This document shows positions 23,213-32,418 of a stretch of 64,000 bases of DNA, piece by piece. The notes beneath the pieces were generated by a model that ran no database searches, was not told the origin of the DNA, and saw only the letters and a program-made list of their open reading frames with translations. Positions within the stretch are counted from its first letter, which is position 1. The number at the start of each line of letters is the position of its first letter. A program made the position numbers and the translations under genes. Source of the DNA: Candidatus Melainabacteria bacterium (GTDB taxonomy: Bacteria > Cyanobacteriota > Vampirovibrionia > Obscuribacterales > Obscuribacteraceae); NCBI GenBank assembly GCA_003963305.1, contig RXJR01000009.1, forward strand, positions 183,854 through 247,853, written 5' to 3'.

Positions 23213-24730
23213 ATGACTGCGGCAAAGAGTGAACTAGTCGGCAGAAGCATCAGTGAGCTACGCAAACTTCTCAAAGATAAATCAGTTTCGAGCGTAGAAA
23301 TCTTGCGCGCTCATCAAGAGCACATCGCCAAGCAAGATGGAGATATTCAGGCTTTCATCACGCTCACGCCGGAGTTAGCTGAAGAGCAAGCGAAGAAAGT
23401 TGATGCTGCTATCGCGCGCGGTGATGAACTGCCCCTATTGGGTGGTATTCCCGTCGCTATCAAAGACAACATGTGTGTGCCTGGATACAAGACCACATGC
23501 GCCAGCAAAATACTTGCCGACTTCGAACCGCCTTATCAGGCAACAGCAATAAGCCGTCTCTTTGAAGCCGGAGCGCTATGCGTCGGCAAAACAAACATGG
23601 ATGAGTTTGCGATGGGATCATCGACAGAAAATTCATCGGTGAAACCGACCTACAATCCATGGAACAAAGACTATGTGCCAGGCGGATCTTCGGGTGGATC
23701 TGCTGCTGCTGTATCGGCGGGTTTCTCAGTTGTTTCGTTAGGCTCTGATACCGGCGGCTCGATAAGACAACCCGCTTCACTGTGCGGCGTTGTCGGTATG
23801 AAGCCTACATATGGCACAGTCTCTCGCTTTGGACTGGTGGCATTCGCTTCCAGCCTGGATCAAATTGGACCGTTTGCTCGCAGTGTTGAAGATGCTGCCA
23901 TCACCCTTAGTGTCATCGCCGGACATGATAAACGCGATTCGACATCTCTGTCGCAATACGGCTTCGGTGAAATCGATTATGCGCAGGGGCTGAGAGAGCG
24001 GTCAGCACAAGATCTCGTTGGCGGTTTAAAGATTGGCATCATCAAAGAATTGCAGGGTGATGGCATTGATGCCGATGTTAGAAAAACTGTTCAAGATACT
24101 GCCGAGATTTTTACAAAGCTTGGTGCAAGGGTTGAGGAAGTCTCCATTCCCACAGCCAAAAATGCTCTTCCGGTCTATTACATCATCGCCACTGCCGAAG
24201 CAAGCGCGAACCTGTCGCGTTATGATGGGGTCAGGTACGGCTTCAGAGATGAAAATGCCCAGGACATTCTATCGATGTACATGGAGACGCGCTCTCAGGG
24301 CTTCGGTCCTGAAGTCAAACGCAGAATCATGCTCGGAACCTATGCGCTCAGCTCTGGTTATTACGATGCCTACTACAAAAAGGCTCAGCAGGTGCGGCGC
24401 TTGATGAAGGAAGACTTCAATAAAGTGTTCAGCCAGTACGATCTGGTCATCTGCCCTACTTCGCCTACGGTTGCTTTTAAGGTGGGAGAGAAGACTTCTG
24501 ATCCTCTCGCTATGTACCTGGCAGATATAGCAACAATTCCTGCGAACCTGGCGGGACTGCCAGGTATCTCGGTGCCGGCCGGATTTGGCGCCCATGGATT
24601 ACCGATAGGAATCCAGATTCTGGGTAATACATTATCAGACGCACTGGTGCTCAAAGCGGCAGCTGCTTTCGAAAAGACCACGGAGTTCCATATCAAGCAG
24701 CCACCAATGCTGCTTGCCGCAGGTAAGTAA
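23213..24730 (+). CDS. gatA: Aspartyl/glutamyl-tRNA amidotransferase subunit A
   Basis: GatA is the glutaminase subunit of GatCAB, which turns Glu-tRNA(Gln) or Asp-tRNA(Asn) into the amidated forms. The amidase-signature triad is visible: K84 (VAIKDNM), S159 in PGGSSGGSAAA and nucleophile S183 in SDTGGSIRQPAS. Length is 506 residues, and the C-terminal part is normal. The frame continues upstream into fabF, but the ATG at 23213 gives the family N-terminus. gatB and gatC are absent from the window, so the complex genes are scattered. Confidence 0.95.
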   Translation: MTAAKSELVGRSISELRKLLKDKSVSSVEILRAHQEHIAKQDGDIQAFITLTPELAEEQAKKVDAAIARGDELPLLGGIPVAIKDNMCVPGYKTTCASKILADFEPPYQATAISRLFEAGALCVGKTNMDEFAMGSSTENSSVKPTYNPWNKDYVPGGSSGGSAAAVSAGFSVVSLGSDTGGSIRQPASLCGVVGMKPTYGTVSRFGLVAFASSLDQIGPFARSVEDAAITLSVIAGHDKRDSTSLSQYGFGEIDYAQGLRERSAQDLVGGLKIGIIKELQGDGIDADVRKTVQDTAEIFTKLGARVEEVSIPTAKNALPVYYIIATAEASANLSRYDGVRYGFRDENAQDILSMYMETRSQGFGPEVKRRIMLGTYALSSGYYDAYYKKAQQVRRLMKEDFNKVFSQYDLVICPTSPTVAFKVGEKTSDPLAMYLADIATIPANLAGLPGISVPAGFGAHGLPIGIQILGNTLSDALVLKAAAAFEKTTEFHIKQPPMLLAAGK

Positions 24731-24745
24731 TGGGGAGAAAAATCA

Positions 24746-25231
24746 ATGAAGAGAAAGATTGAATTGCTCGCAGCCCTGGCAATCGTAGTCTCTATGACCG
24801 CGCCGGCGCTGGCACAAGGCAATTTTTTCGGGTCGGGTGCAGCTACTCCTCCAGGTGCGGTTGGCAATGTGGATGGTGACGACACCGGTAATAACTCGAG
24901 CAATTCGTTGTCGAAGCCTTCTTCAAACTCATCAAACTCTCCCGGTCTGGCTCCAGGACCGACCGGAGGTGATTACACTTCCGACGAAAAGCGCATGCAG
25001 AGGAAGTACAAAGATAACGTCAAGCACGCCAAAGATTTGATTGCAAAAGGCGAATCGATGATGAAGAGCTGCAATGGCAACGTGAACCATAAGGACTACA
25101 AAAAAGGCAAGATCTACAAAGAGATTGGCGAAAAGTCTCTGGCTGATTTGACTGCCAACAATCCTTTCCCTGAGCTGGAAAAGCCAGTCAAGGCCGGCAA
25201 GTCGAAAGACTCCAACAAGCAGGAACTCTAA
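24746..25231 (+). CDS. Small secreted basic protein
   Basis: A 161-residue protein with a clear signal peptide cut near APALAQG. A Ser/Asn-rich linker follows (NNSSNSLSKPSSNSSNS), then a Lys-rich helical region (YKDNVKHAKDLIAKGESMMKSCNGN) that ends with a polar tail. I recognise no family. It is 15 bp downstream of gatA, so it may be cotranscribed, but the products need not be related. The stop is followed by the 26-bp hairpin repeats. Confidence 0.7.
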   Translation: MKRKIELLAALAIVVSMTAPALAQGNFFGSGAATPPGAVGNVDGDDTGNNSSNSLSKPSSNSSNSPGLAPGPTGGDYTSDEKRMQRKYKDNVKHAKDLIAKGESMMKSCNGNVNHKDYKKGKIYKEIGEKSLADLTANNPFPELEKPVKAGKSKDSNKQEL

Positions 25232-25252
25232 TATAATCCGTCGCGTACAGCA

Positions 25253-25354
25253 TGGAACGCACTCGTCCCGAGTGCAAATGGAACGCACTCGTCCCGAGTG
25301 CAAATGGAACGCACTCGTCCCGAGTGCAAATGGAACGCACTCGTCCCGAGTGCA
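25253..25354. repeat. Four-copy 26-bp tandem hairpin repeat
   Basis: Four units begin at 25253, 25279, 25305 and 25331. Each contains GCACTCG-TCC-CGAGTGC, a perfect 7-bp stem with a three-base loop, and the units are nearly identical over 24 bases. They lie between the convergent 24746-25231 and 25362-26033 genes. Repeated loops without spacers rule out a CRISPR array. They may act as a transcript barrier in both directions, or they may simply be a minisatellite; the near-identity suggests recent expansion. Confidence 0.9.
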
Positions 25355-25361
25355 TCACTCA

Positions 25362-26033
25362 CTAACCTGTTAAGGCCTGCGAATCAAACCACTTGATAGA
25401 TTCAAGCGCAATCCTGACCTGCCTGTAATAAGACTGATACGCCATTAGAGGAGCCTGGAAAAACACTTCCTGCAACTCCTGACCGCCTTTGTTGACATTG
25501 ATGTAGACGTTGAGAAACTTGGTCACTTCCTCTTCGTTGTGCGCGTTGAACAAGCCTTCGATCATCATCACTGGTCTTTGTTGTACGTTCAATACGCGTC
25601 CCTGCAAAAGGTTGCAGCGTGCTGCGTATCTGCTTTTAGGCGGGTTTAAATTGACATATTGATTGTCGCCTACCGTTGGTCCGAGTACGTTTCGCAGGGC
25701 TACAATGTGTTCCGATTTCAACGCGATAACATGTTGAGACGCTTGTTTTAGAAGGGTGCTGAAGTAAGTGGCGTCGCTGATCGAGACCTTATCGCCGCGA
25801 CAAAAGACACGTAGTTCGATTTTGGGATTAGCTATCGGGCTGAAGGTAGTCAGCATCCACTCTCCACCGTGTGAAAATGAGGTGCTGGCAACGCGCCAGC
25901 CGTGCGGGAGCTGAAATGTGTGGATCGCCCCCAGATGCCTGTTCTTGTATCCTGAGAAAATCATTCCATCGCCGATGAGCTGTCCATCAGCGCTTTGGTA
26001 GATTGTCGAATCGGCAAAGTTGATTAAATCCAT
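25362..26033 (-). CDS. Hypothetical protein, no recognised family
   Basis: The 223-residue protein has no signal peptide or membrane helix. It begins with MDLINFADSTIYQSADGQ and has a beta-rich first half (GMIFSGYKNRHLGAIHTFQLPHGWRV) and a helical C-terminus (YQSYYRQVRIALESIKWF). I cannot assign a function. The frame is long and uninterrupted, and an ATG with AGGT upstream is present. It diverges from the GH13 gene. Confidence 0.6.
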   Translation of the reverse strand: MDLINFADSTIYQSADGQLIGDGMIFSGYKNRHLGAIHTFQLPHGWRVASTSFSHGGEWMLTTFSPIANPKIELRVFCRGDKVSISDATYFSTLLKQASQHVIALKSEHIVALRNVLGPTVGDNQYVNLNPPKSRYAARCNLLQGRVLNVQQRPVMMIEGLFNAHNEEEVTKFLNVYINVNKGGQELQEVFFQAPLMAYQSYYRQVRIALESIKWFDSQALTG

Positions 26034-26199
26034 CGCAAAATTACCTGAGTTTGTCCGCTCACGCCACGCAACTTTTAGGTTGATGTTTCGATGTTAAATG
26101 ATAATTGTGTTCGAAAAGTGACTCACTAAAATCGATGTATTCCGTCAAAAACATCCTGCTAAGATCATGTCTGGTCCGTGCATGTCAGGAGAAACGTTG

Positions 26200-27924
26200 A
26201 TGAAACGCCAGTTTTTGGCAGGTTTGCTTGCGCTTGTAATGAGTATGAGCTGCGCTTCTCGCTCGTTCGCTGTAGAGTCTGCTGCCGACACCAAACAAGG
26301 CGCAGATCCCTGGTGGAAGCATGCTGTTATTTACGAGATCTATCCGCGCAGTTTTTGTGATTCCAACGGTGACGGCACTGGTGACCTTAAGGGAATCACG
26401 TCGAAACTGGACTATCTCAAGAGCCTTGGCGTAGACGCCCTCTGGTTGACTCCTTGTTATCCGTCGCCGCAGGTAGATTTTGGCTACGACATCTCCGACT
26501 ACACTGCTATTGCGCCAGAATATGGAACTCTGGCTGATTTCGACGAACTGGTTGCAGAAGCTAAGAAGCGAAACATCAAAATAATCATGGATATGGTGCT
26601 GAATCATACCTCCGACAAACATCCATGGTTCTTAGAATCAAGTTCTTCAAAAGACAATCCGAAGCGTGATTGGTACATCTGGCGTGATGGAGTAGGAGAT
26701 TCCACACCGCCTAACAATTGGACTTCTATCTTCGGGCACTCTGCGTGGAAATTTGATCCCAAAACTAACCAGTACTATTACCATTTGTTCTATCCAGAGC
26801 AGCCAGACTTGAACTGGCGCAATCCGGAAGTTCGCACTGCTATGTATGATGCAGCCAGATTCTGGTTGGATCGTGGCGTTGCCGGATTTAGATTGGATGC
26901 GATCATGGCCTTATTCGAAGAACCAGACCTGCCTGATAATCCTGTTTTACCGGGCAAGAACAAGTTTGGCGATCAAAATACTGATTGGATTCACAACGAT
27001 CGTTTGCCCGAAGTTCACGATGTACTCAAGGAGTTGCGCAAGGTTGTGGACTCCTATCCAGATAATCGCGTGCTTATCGGAGAGACAGGTGGACGCGATA
27101 TTGCTGATTTGTGCACGACGTACGGAAAGAACATGGATGAAATTCAACTGCCGATGAATTTCTTCTTTGCCTACATTAATAAGCTTTCCGCACCCGACTT
27201 CCGCGCTCGCATTGCCGAATGGGATCAGAATCCTTCTAAAGGATGGCCTGTTTACCTGTTTAGCAATCACGATCAGATTCGCCATTACGTCAGATATGGG
27301 GACAAAGTTCACAACGATGATATCGCTAAGTTGACTGCCACCATGCTGTTGACGCTTAGGGGCACACCGCTTCTGTACTATGGCGAAGAGCTAGGCATGG
27401 AGAACAACGATCCAAAAACGAAAGAAGCTGTTCAGGACCCGATTGGAAAATTGGGATGGCCGGACGAGATCGGTCGTGATGGTGAGCGCACTCCGATGCA
27501 GTGGAATACTTCTCAGAATGCCGGGTTTACCAGCGGTCCTCGCTCCTGGTTGCCTTGTCCAGACAGTTACAAGACATACAATGTTGTATCTGAAGAAGCC
27601 GACAAGAATTCAATTCTGAACTTCTACAAAGAGTTGATTCGTTTGCGTAGAACTGAAGATGCCCTCATCAACGGTGATTACAGGGCAGTCGACGATGACA
27701 AGGAAGTTTTGTCTTACGTGCGCCGCGGTGAGAAGAAGAGCATCTTAGTGGCACTGAATATGACACCAGAAACGAAAGTCATGAAATATGATCTGAAACC
27801 TTTTGGTATCAATTCGAACTCGGCGACGACTTTATTGGCTTCACCCAGGAGCAAATCGAGCAGCGCCAGTTTGAGCCACCTGACTCTGCCTCCATTTGGG
27901 GTGTACATAGGTCAAGTGCAGTAA
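26200..27924 (+). CDS. Secreted GH13 alpha-glucosidase-like enzyme
   Basis: A glycoside hydrolase family 13 enzyme, most like oligo-1,6-glucosidase/alpha-glucosidase or trehalose-synthase-related proteins. Seen motifs are YPRSFCDSNGDGTGDLKGI, DMVLNHTSD, QPDLNWRNPEV, GFRLDAI with the nucleophile Asp, LIGETGG with the general acid Glu, and FSNHDQIR. The ATG at 26200 (SD AGGAG at 26187-26191) begins a signal peptide ending near RSFAVES, so the enzyme is exported. It probably releases glucose from alpha-linked oligosaccharides outside the cytoplasm. Neighbours give no sugar operon. Confidence 0.92.
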   Translation: MKRQFLAGLLALVMSMSCASRSFAVESAADTKQGADPWWKHAVIYEIYPRSFCDSNGDGTGDLKGITSKLDYLKSLGVDALWLTPCYPSPQVDFGYDISDYTAIAPEYGTLADFDELVAEAKKRNIKIIMDMVLNHTSDKHPWFLESSSSKDNPKRDWYIWRDGVGDSTPPNNWTSIFGHSAWKFDPKTNQYYYHLFYPEQPDLNWRNPEVRTAMYDAARFWLDRGVAGFRLDAIMALFEEPDLPDNPVLPGKNKFGDQNTDWIHNDRLPEVHDVLKELRKVVDSYPDNRVLIGETGGRDIADLCTTYGKNMDEIQLPMNFFFAYINKLSAPDFRARIAEWDQNPSKGWPVYLFSNHDQIRHYVRYGDKVHNDDIAKLTATMLLTLRGTPLLYYGEELGMENNDPKTKEAVQDPIGKLGWPDEIGRDGERTPMQWNTSQNAGFTSGPRSWLPCPDSYKTYNVVSEEADKNSILNFYKELIRLRRTEDALINGDYRAVDDDKEVLSYVRRGEKKSILVALNMTPETKVMKYDLKPFGINSNSATTLLASPRSKSSSASLSHLTLPPFGVYIGQVQ

Positions 27925-27940
27925 GTAAGCAAGCGACAGC

Positions 27941-28243
27941 TCAAAACGAGTGAAGCAGGTCCATAATGGCGGGCTCTGAGTGGGCTTTCTTATAGATGCG
28001 GTTGATTTCTTCGACGCGATTCATAAAGAGAGCAGATTCAGTGGTTTTGCCCAGTTTGGACGTGATATCTGAGAGATATGCGTATAAAGAGGCGACCTGA
28101 AAGCTCTTGGGACCCCAGCACTCTTCGGCATAGAACAACGCATCCATGTAGAGCTTTTCGGCTTCGCGATAGCTTTCTCCACGCGCAGCGAGGTCTCCGG
28201 CAGCAGTTAGCACCATTGCAATCATGTCTGCCGATATGTTCAT
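27941..28243 (-). CDS. Small TPR protein
   Basis: A 100-residue protein with two kinesin-light-chain-type TPRs: ARGESYREAEKLYMDALFYAEECWGPKSFQVA and YAYLSDITSKLGKTTESALF. It has no signal peptide and is probably a cytosolic adaptor. GGAG lies upstream of the ATG. It is one of the shortest TPR proteins here; a fragment of a larger ancestor is possible, although its ends look intact. Confidence 0.65.
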   Translation of the reverse strand: MNISADMIAMVLTAAGDLAARGESYREAEKLYMDALFYAEECWGPKSFQVASLYAYLSDITSKLGKTTESALFMNRVEEINRIYKKAHSEPAIMDLLHSF

Positions 28244-28337
28244 CGTCGGTCTCCGGAGTTTCCGCCTTTCTCTAATATACCCAGATTATCGGAACTTGTG
28301 CGGTTATTTCCCAGGGGTCTTGGAGATTTTGAGCAAG

Positions 28338-28778
28338 CTACCGCATTACGATCTTGGAATCCCATTTCTCATGTTCTATCTTCCACTGACCATTTTCAAG
28401 GGTCAGTTCGATTTCGCCAGTTGTGGATTCACTGACCTTGTATCTGGGGTTTTGCTTGGCTGTGTCACGTGGTTTGGCGATAGCCTTGAGAATCGCGCTG
28501 GTGCCGTTCACCTGTTCGCTGGTGACTATTACCTCTTTTGGCAGACTGGCTTTGAACAGGGGAAATATGAAATTCAACTCTTCTTTTGACATGGGTTTGT
28601 CATGTGCAATCGATGTTTGCGATCGAACCTGATACAAGTCTGTGTAGCTGGTTGCCGCTAGTTCTTTCTTGTGTAATTCCATGTAGCAGGCAGTGGGTGA
28701 ACTCTGCTGAGCATTGACCGCACCTGAGGCGCCCAGTTGAAAAATAATGCTCAAAATCACCACATTAAAGCGGTTCAT
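28338..28778 (-). CDS. Secreted NTF2-like protein
   Basis: A 146-residue protein with a signal peptide (cut near AVNAQQ) and a compact domain that ends in TTGEIELTLENGQWKIEHEKWDSK, the usual last strands of an NTF2-like or DUF4878-type fold. A strong GGAGGGA precedes the ATG. Such domains bind small ligands or act as lids, and no catalytic residues stand out. It lies between the TPR gene and the aldolase. Confidence 0.6.
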   Translation of the reverse strand: MNRFNVVILSIIFQLGASGAVNAQQSSPTACYMELHKKELAATSYTDLYQVRSQTSIAHDKPMSKEELNFIFPLFKASLPKEVIVTSEQVNGTSAILKAIAKPRDTAKQNPRYKVSESTTGEIELTLENGQWKIEHEKWDSKIVMR

Positions 28779-28869
28779 ACGTCCCTCCGAACCAAAATCT
28801 TCTTACGAGTCTTTTACGGTTCAGTTGGAAAAATTAGCGGTGGCGATATGTAATGGAGTTTCGGCATGC

Positions 28870-29913
28870 TCAGGCCGGTGAAAGGGTCTGCTCAGCCAGT
28901 GCCGCTATACGGCTGAGCACCTCATCTATGTCGGCGTTAGAGATGCCGTAGTGTGTGACAGCTCTAATGCCGAGTCTTTGCTCTATGCCGACCAGAACTC
29001 CGCTCTCTTGCAGTTGTTGCTGGAGCGCAGTCCTGCTTATATGCGGGATGGCGCTGTCGAAAAAGACCATGTTTGTTTTAGTCTGAGTGGGATCGACTTT
29101 GATATGCGGCAGTTTGGATAAACCATTGGCAAGCCGCAGTGCTGTTTCGTGGTCCTCAGGCAAGCGGTCTATCATTTTATCCAGCGCCACATGGCACGCT
29201 GCGGCCAGAATACCAACCTGACGCATACCACCGCCAAGCAATTTACGCATGCGTTTGGCTTCCCTTACGAATTGTTCGCTTCCACAAACCATTGATCCCG
29301 CCGGAGCAGCCAGCCCCTTTGAAAAGCAAAATTGGACAGAATCGAAGTTTTTTGCTAATTGTGCTGGTGTTATATTCAGTGCCAAGCAGGCGTTGAACAT
29401 TCTGGCGCCGTCGAGATGTAGTTTCAAATGATGACGATCGGCGATTCCCCGCACTTCTTCAATATAATCAAGCTTGATTGGGTGTCCGTTCCAGGTGTTT
29501 TCCAGGCAAATCAATTTTGTTCTTGCACAGTGAATATTGTCCGGATTAATCGCAGCTTCAATCGCTGAAGTGTGAATCGAACCATCTGCAAGATTCGGAA
29601 GCGTTTTCAAACTGATCCCACCCAGGACGGAAGCGCCGTTTTGCTCCCATAAGTTGATATGGCTTGATTCGCCGATGATGGCTTGATCGCCGCGACCGCA
29701 GTGCACCAGCAGCGATATCAAGTTGCCCATCGTGCCGCTGCTGACGAATAGTGCTTTTTCTTTACCTAGCAGTTCTGCTACGCGTTCCTGCAGGGCATTA
29801 ACCGTTGGGTCTTCGTCGTAAACGTCGTCACCAACCTCTGCATTGAAAATCGCGTTTCTCATCTCTGGCGAGGGCACTGTTACAGTGTCGCTTCGAAGGT
29901 CGATCGTTCTCAT
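28870..29913 (-). CDS. ltaE: Low-specificity L-threonine aldolase
   Basis: A PLP-dependent fold-type I enzyme of 347 residues that cleaves L-threonine or L-allo-threonine to glycine and acetaldehyde. The N-terminus is the family hallmark (DLRSDTVTVPSPEMRNAIF, DDVYDEDPTVNALQERVA). GTMGNLISLLVHCGRGD, HLDGARMFNA and the PLP lysine in FCFSKGLAAPAGS near residue 198 are present. The C-terminus is complete. AGGAG lies upstream of the ATG. It is not next to glycine genes. Confidence 0.94.
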   Translation of the reverse strand: MRTIDLRSDTVTVPSPEMRNAIFNAEVGDDVYDEDPTVNALQERVAELLGKEKALFVSSGTMGNLISLLVHCGRGDQAIIGESSHINLWEQNGASVLGGISLKTLPNLADGSIHTSAIEAAINPDNIHCARTKLICLENTWNGHPIKLDYIEEVRGIADRHHLKLHLDGARMFNACLALNITPAQLAKNFDSVQFCFSKGLAAPAGSMVCGSEQFVREAKRMRKLLGGGMRQVGILAAACHVALDKMIDRLPEDHETALRLANGLSKLPHIKVDPTQTKTNMVFFDSAIPHISRTALQQQLQESGVLVGIEQRLGIRAVTHYGISNADIDEVLSRIAALAEQTLSPA

Positions 29914-30015
29914 CTCTAAGCTCCTGAAATCGTCTGCATTGCATTAAGATTGGCGTCTTTCCATTGACTAATAGTATCGCTGCAATGCAAAATACTATCC
30001 CTGAATTGAGTATTT

Positions 30016-30483
30016 ATGACGAAATTAGCGGTTCACAAGGTATTAATCAATGCCCCAATCGAGAAGGTTTGGGAGAAACTTGTCGACTGGGAAAATTGGA
30101 CCAAGTGGGATAAGGGGATGAAATCCATTCGCTTCAAGGAGCCGCTGGCGCTTCATTCGAAAGGAAAAATAAATCTCGGACCGGGTCTTAACGCCACACT
30201 GGTAATTACCGAATTTGAGCCTGGAACATTCTATAGAAGTGAGTTCAAGCTCTTTGGTTCGCGATATGAATTTGAACATCACCTTGAGAGTGCCGCCAGA
30301 TTTACATTGGTGACATTCCGTATCAATGCGGAAGGCTTTTTTGCTGAAGCTATGCACTTGTTCTTGATGGCTAAATTTGGCGAAGTGTTGCCGCAATGGA
30401 TGGATAACTTCAAGCAGCTAGTCGAGCTGGGAAAAGTCGACCCAGTACTGAGGCGGCAGAATAGCTCAGTTGAAATAGAATAG
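30016..30483 (+). CDS. SRPBCC (START/Bet v 1-like) ligand-binding protein
   Basis: A 155-residue protein with the SRPBCC (polyketide cyclase/dehydrase) pattern: VLINAPIEKVWEKLVDWENWTKWDKGMK at the start, a central beta-sheet and a C-terminal helix (EVLPQWMDNFKQLVE). The fold forms a hydrophobic cavity for lipids or aromatic ligands. The ligand is unknown. A good Shine-Dalgarno was not seen. Confidence 0.8.
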   Translation: MTKLAVHKVLINAPIEKVWEKLVDWENWTKWDKGMKSIRFKEPLALHSKGKINLGPGLNATLVITEFEPGTFYRSEFKLFGSRYEFEHHLESAARFTLVTFRINAEGFFAEAMHLFLMAKFGEVLPQWMDNFKQLVELGKVDPVLRRQNSSVEIE

Positions 30484-30645
30484 CTGCCGAGTGTAGCAAT
30501 TGTTCGCAACTAAATAGACACAATTGGCATTTAGGATCTTAATTACTCGCGATTACCTTTCAGGACACAACAGCGAGGGTTAGCAGATCTGCTTCGGCTA
30601 CTGTCACATCGTGTGACGGTGCTGGATTCCACGTGAGGTTTTTTC

Positions 30646-32418
30646 ATGTCCAATGATGCACCAGCTGAACCGAAAAAAGTTCAAGAGGTGCAGCAGCACC
30701 AGGCTCTGGATAAGCCTGATCTGAACTCGGTACGAGATACTCTCGTTGCTGGTCATGGAGACGATTCTTATCGTCAGGCTTTCGCTGGTCTCTCGCCTGA
30801 CGAAGCAGAGAAGAAAGTCGTGAAATTAGGATTTCCGAAGAGTTCCGATGTGGCGAATTACAATGGCAGTCCAGAATCTGGTAAAGATTGTTCGGAACAG
30901 TTCAAAGGCATTTCGGAAAAGCAGGCCCTTGCTGATTACACGTCTACTTTGAGGAACGCTGGATTTACGAAGAGTGAGGCAGAGGACCTTGCTCTGAAAA
31001 GCATGGACAGATTGAAGTCTATAAAAGCCGGCGGCGATGACCATCTCAGGGGTACTCCGGCGGAGCAACTGGCTCGTATTAACAAAGCCATGTGCGACAT
31101 CTTGGACAAGAATGGCGTTAAGGACGGCAAACTTTTCGACGGTCAAATTGATTATTCGACAATCTTCGGTCGCAAAAACACAGTTAAGGATTTGGCCTGT
31201 CGGATTGCCGATCCGCCGCGATTCGTTGTTCAAGGCGATCACTTCAGCTGTGTCCTGGAGTCGGAATTAAAGCAAAAGCTCGAAGCTGGGGACGTGGCTG
31301 AAGTGGCGGAATTGACTGCTTCTGTAGTGAACAATGGCTTTGCGCAAGTCAAGCAATTGGATGGCAAAACGAGAATTGTGCACGTCGATAGCTCCAGCTT
31401 CAAACCTGATGCTGAATCGAGTCTTGCCTTCAATCCCCAGTATCATGGCGATAAAGGCAAGCGCGGAGCGGCTGGACATGTCTGGGATGCGCTTGCTGGA
31501 CAGACTATGGCCGATTTGAAATCGGAGCGGGCGGGCCTTCCTACATCAGCAGACGGCATCGGTAAAGCTAGCTACGTGTACATGGCTGCACATTCGGAGA
31601 ATTATGGCGTCAAAACTAAGACTGGCGAAGGCTTATTCAAGAAGTCCGGTAATGGTTATGTATTTAAGGAAGACAATCCGGGCGCGGCATTGTGGGATGT
31701 TGCGCATCTCAATAAAGCTCTTGGCGGACATGATGGTGCTGTCTTCGTTCATCAGAAATTGGCTGGTTCAGACAGACCGCCAGCAGGAAAGGGCTTTCCA
31801 CCCGACCTGCATATCACCACATTTAGTGGCACCGACGATCTGCGCAACAAGCTTGCTGACTTTCAAGGAAAGACAGGGCAATCGGCTCAGATTTGCGTAG
31901 ACGCTCCTTATCTGCCGGGCGGCGGGGCGGACGGGCATGGATTACACGCGATGAATATATCCTTGAATAAAGATCGCACAAGATCATTCCGTTTGGATAA
32001 TAATTGGCCGAAGGACAAAGATCTCGATGTAGTCTCGGATTCGGCGGTTGATAAGGCAACGAATCCGGATAAATGGATATCTGCTGGAAGACCGACGGCG
32101 GATACAATCTTCAGACCGGGCTCTGGTACCAACCCTAATGAAACCGCTGCCGAAGCGGATAAACGACGAGCTGAAGAAAGCAAACGCAAGGAGATCGAGT
32201 TAGAGGAAGAGCGCAAAAGAAAGGAAGAGCAACGCAAGAAAGAAGAAAAGGAAACTGCTGAGCGCCTGAAAAAGGAAGAGGAACAACTAGCCAAAGTCGC
32301 GAAGGAACAGCGCGATCTCTACCTCAAGCAGCTGCAATTGCAGAAAGAATTAGATGAGAAGCAATATGCGGAACGCCTGGTGGCACACCATATTACGCCG
32401 ATGGTTACCCCAGTCTAA
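30646..32418 (+). CDS. Large protein with putative papain-like domain and coiled-coil tail
   Basis: A 590-residue protein I do not recognise. It has a helical N-terminus, then a central domain (about 165-470) with a Cys in GDHFSCVLESEL (about 202), a His in GHGLHAMNISL (about 434) and Asp/Asn in FRLDNNWPKD (about 453). The order Cys-His-Asn/Asp and the sequence around the His resemble papain-fold or C39 peptidases; this is inference. Residues from about 500 to 580 are a long Glu/Lys coiled coil. There is no signal peptide, although a secreted effector by another route is possible. The TAA stop overlaps the opposite gene's stop. Confidence 0.5.
   Translation: MSNDAPAEPKKVQEVQQHQALDKPDLNSVRDTLVAGHGDDSYRQAFAGLSPDEAEKKVVKLGFPKSSDVANYNGSPESGKDCSEQFKGISEKQALADYTSTLRNAGFTKSEAEDLALKSMDRLKSIKAGGDDHLRGTPAEQLARINKAMCDILDKNGVKDGKLFDGQIDYSTIFGRKNTVKDLACRIADPPRFVVQGDHFSCVLESELKQKLEAGDVAEVAELTASVVNNGFAQVKQLDGKTRIVHVDSSSFKPDAESSLAFNPQYHGDKGKRGAAGHVWDALAGQTMADLKSERAGLPTSADGIGKASYVYMAAHSENYGVKTKTGEGLFKKSGNGYVFKEDNPGAALWDVAHLNKALGGHDGAVFVHQKLAGSDRPPAGKGFPPDLHITTFSGTDDLRNKLADFQGKTGQSAQICVDAPYLPGGGADGHGLHAMNISLNKDRTRSFRLDNNWPKDKDLDVVSDSAVDKATNPDKWISAGRPTADTIFRPGSGTNPNETAAEADKRRAEESKRKEIELEEERKRKEEQRKKEEKETAERLKKEEEQLAKVAKEQRDLYLKQLQLQKELDEKQYAERLVAHHITPMVTPV

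Noticed and set aside
25253..25354. CRISPR array
   Set aside because: Repeats are directly adjacent with no variable spacers, and no cas genes are present.
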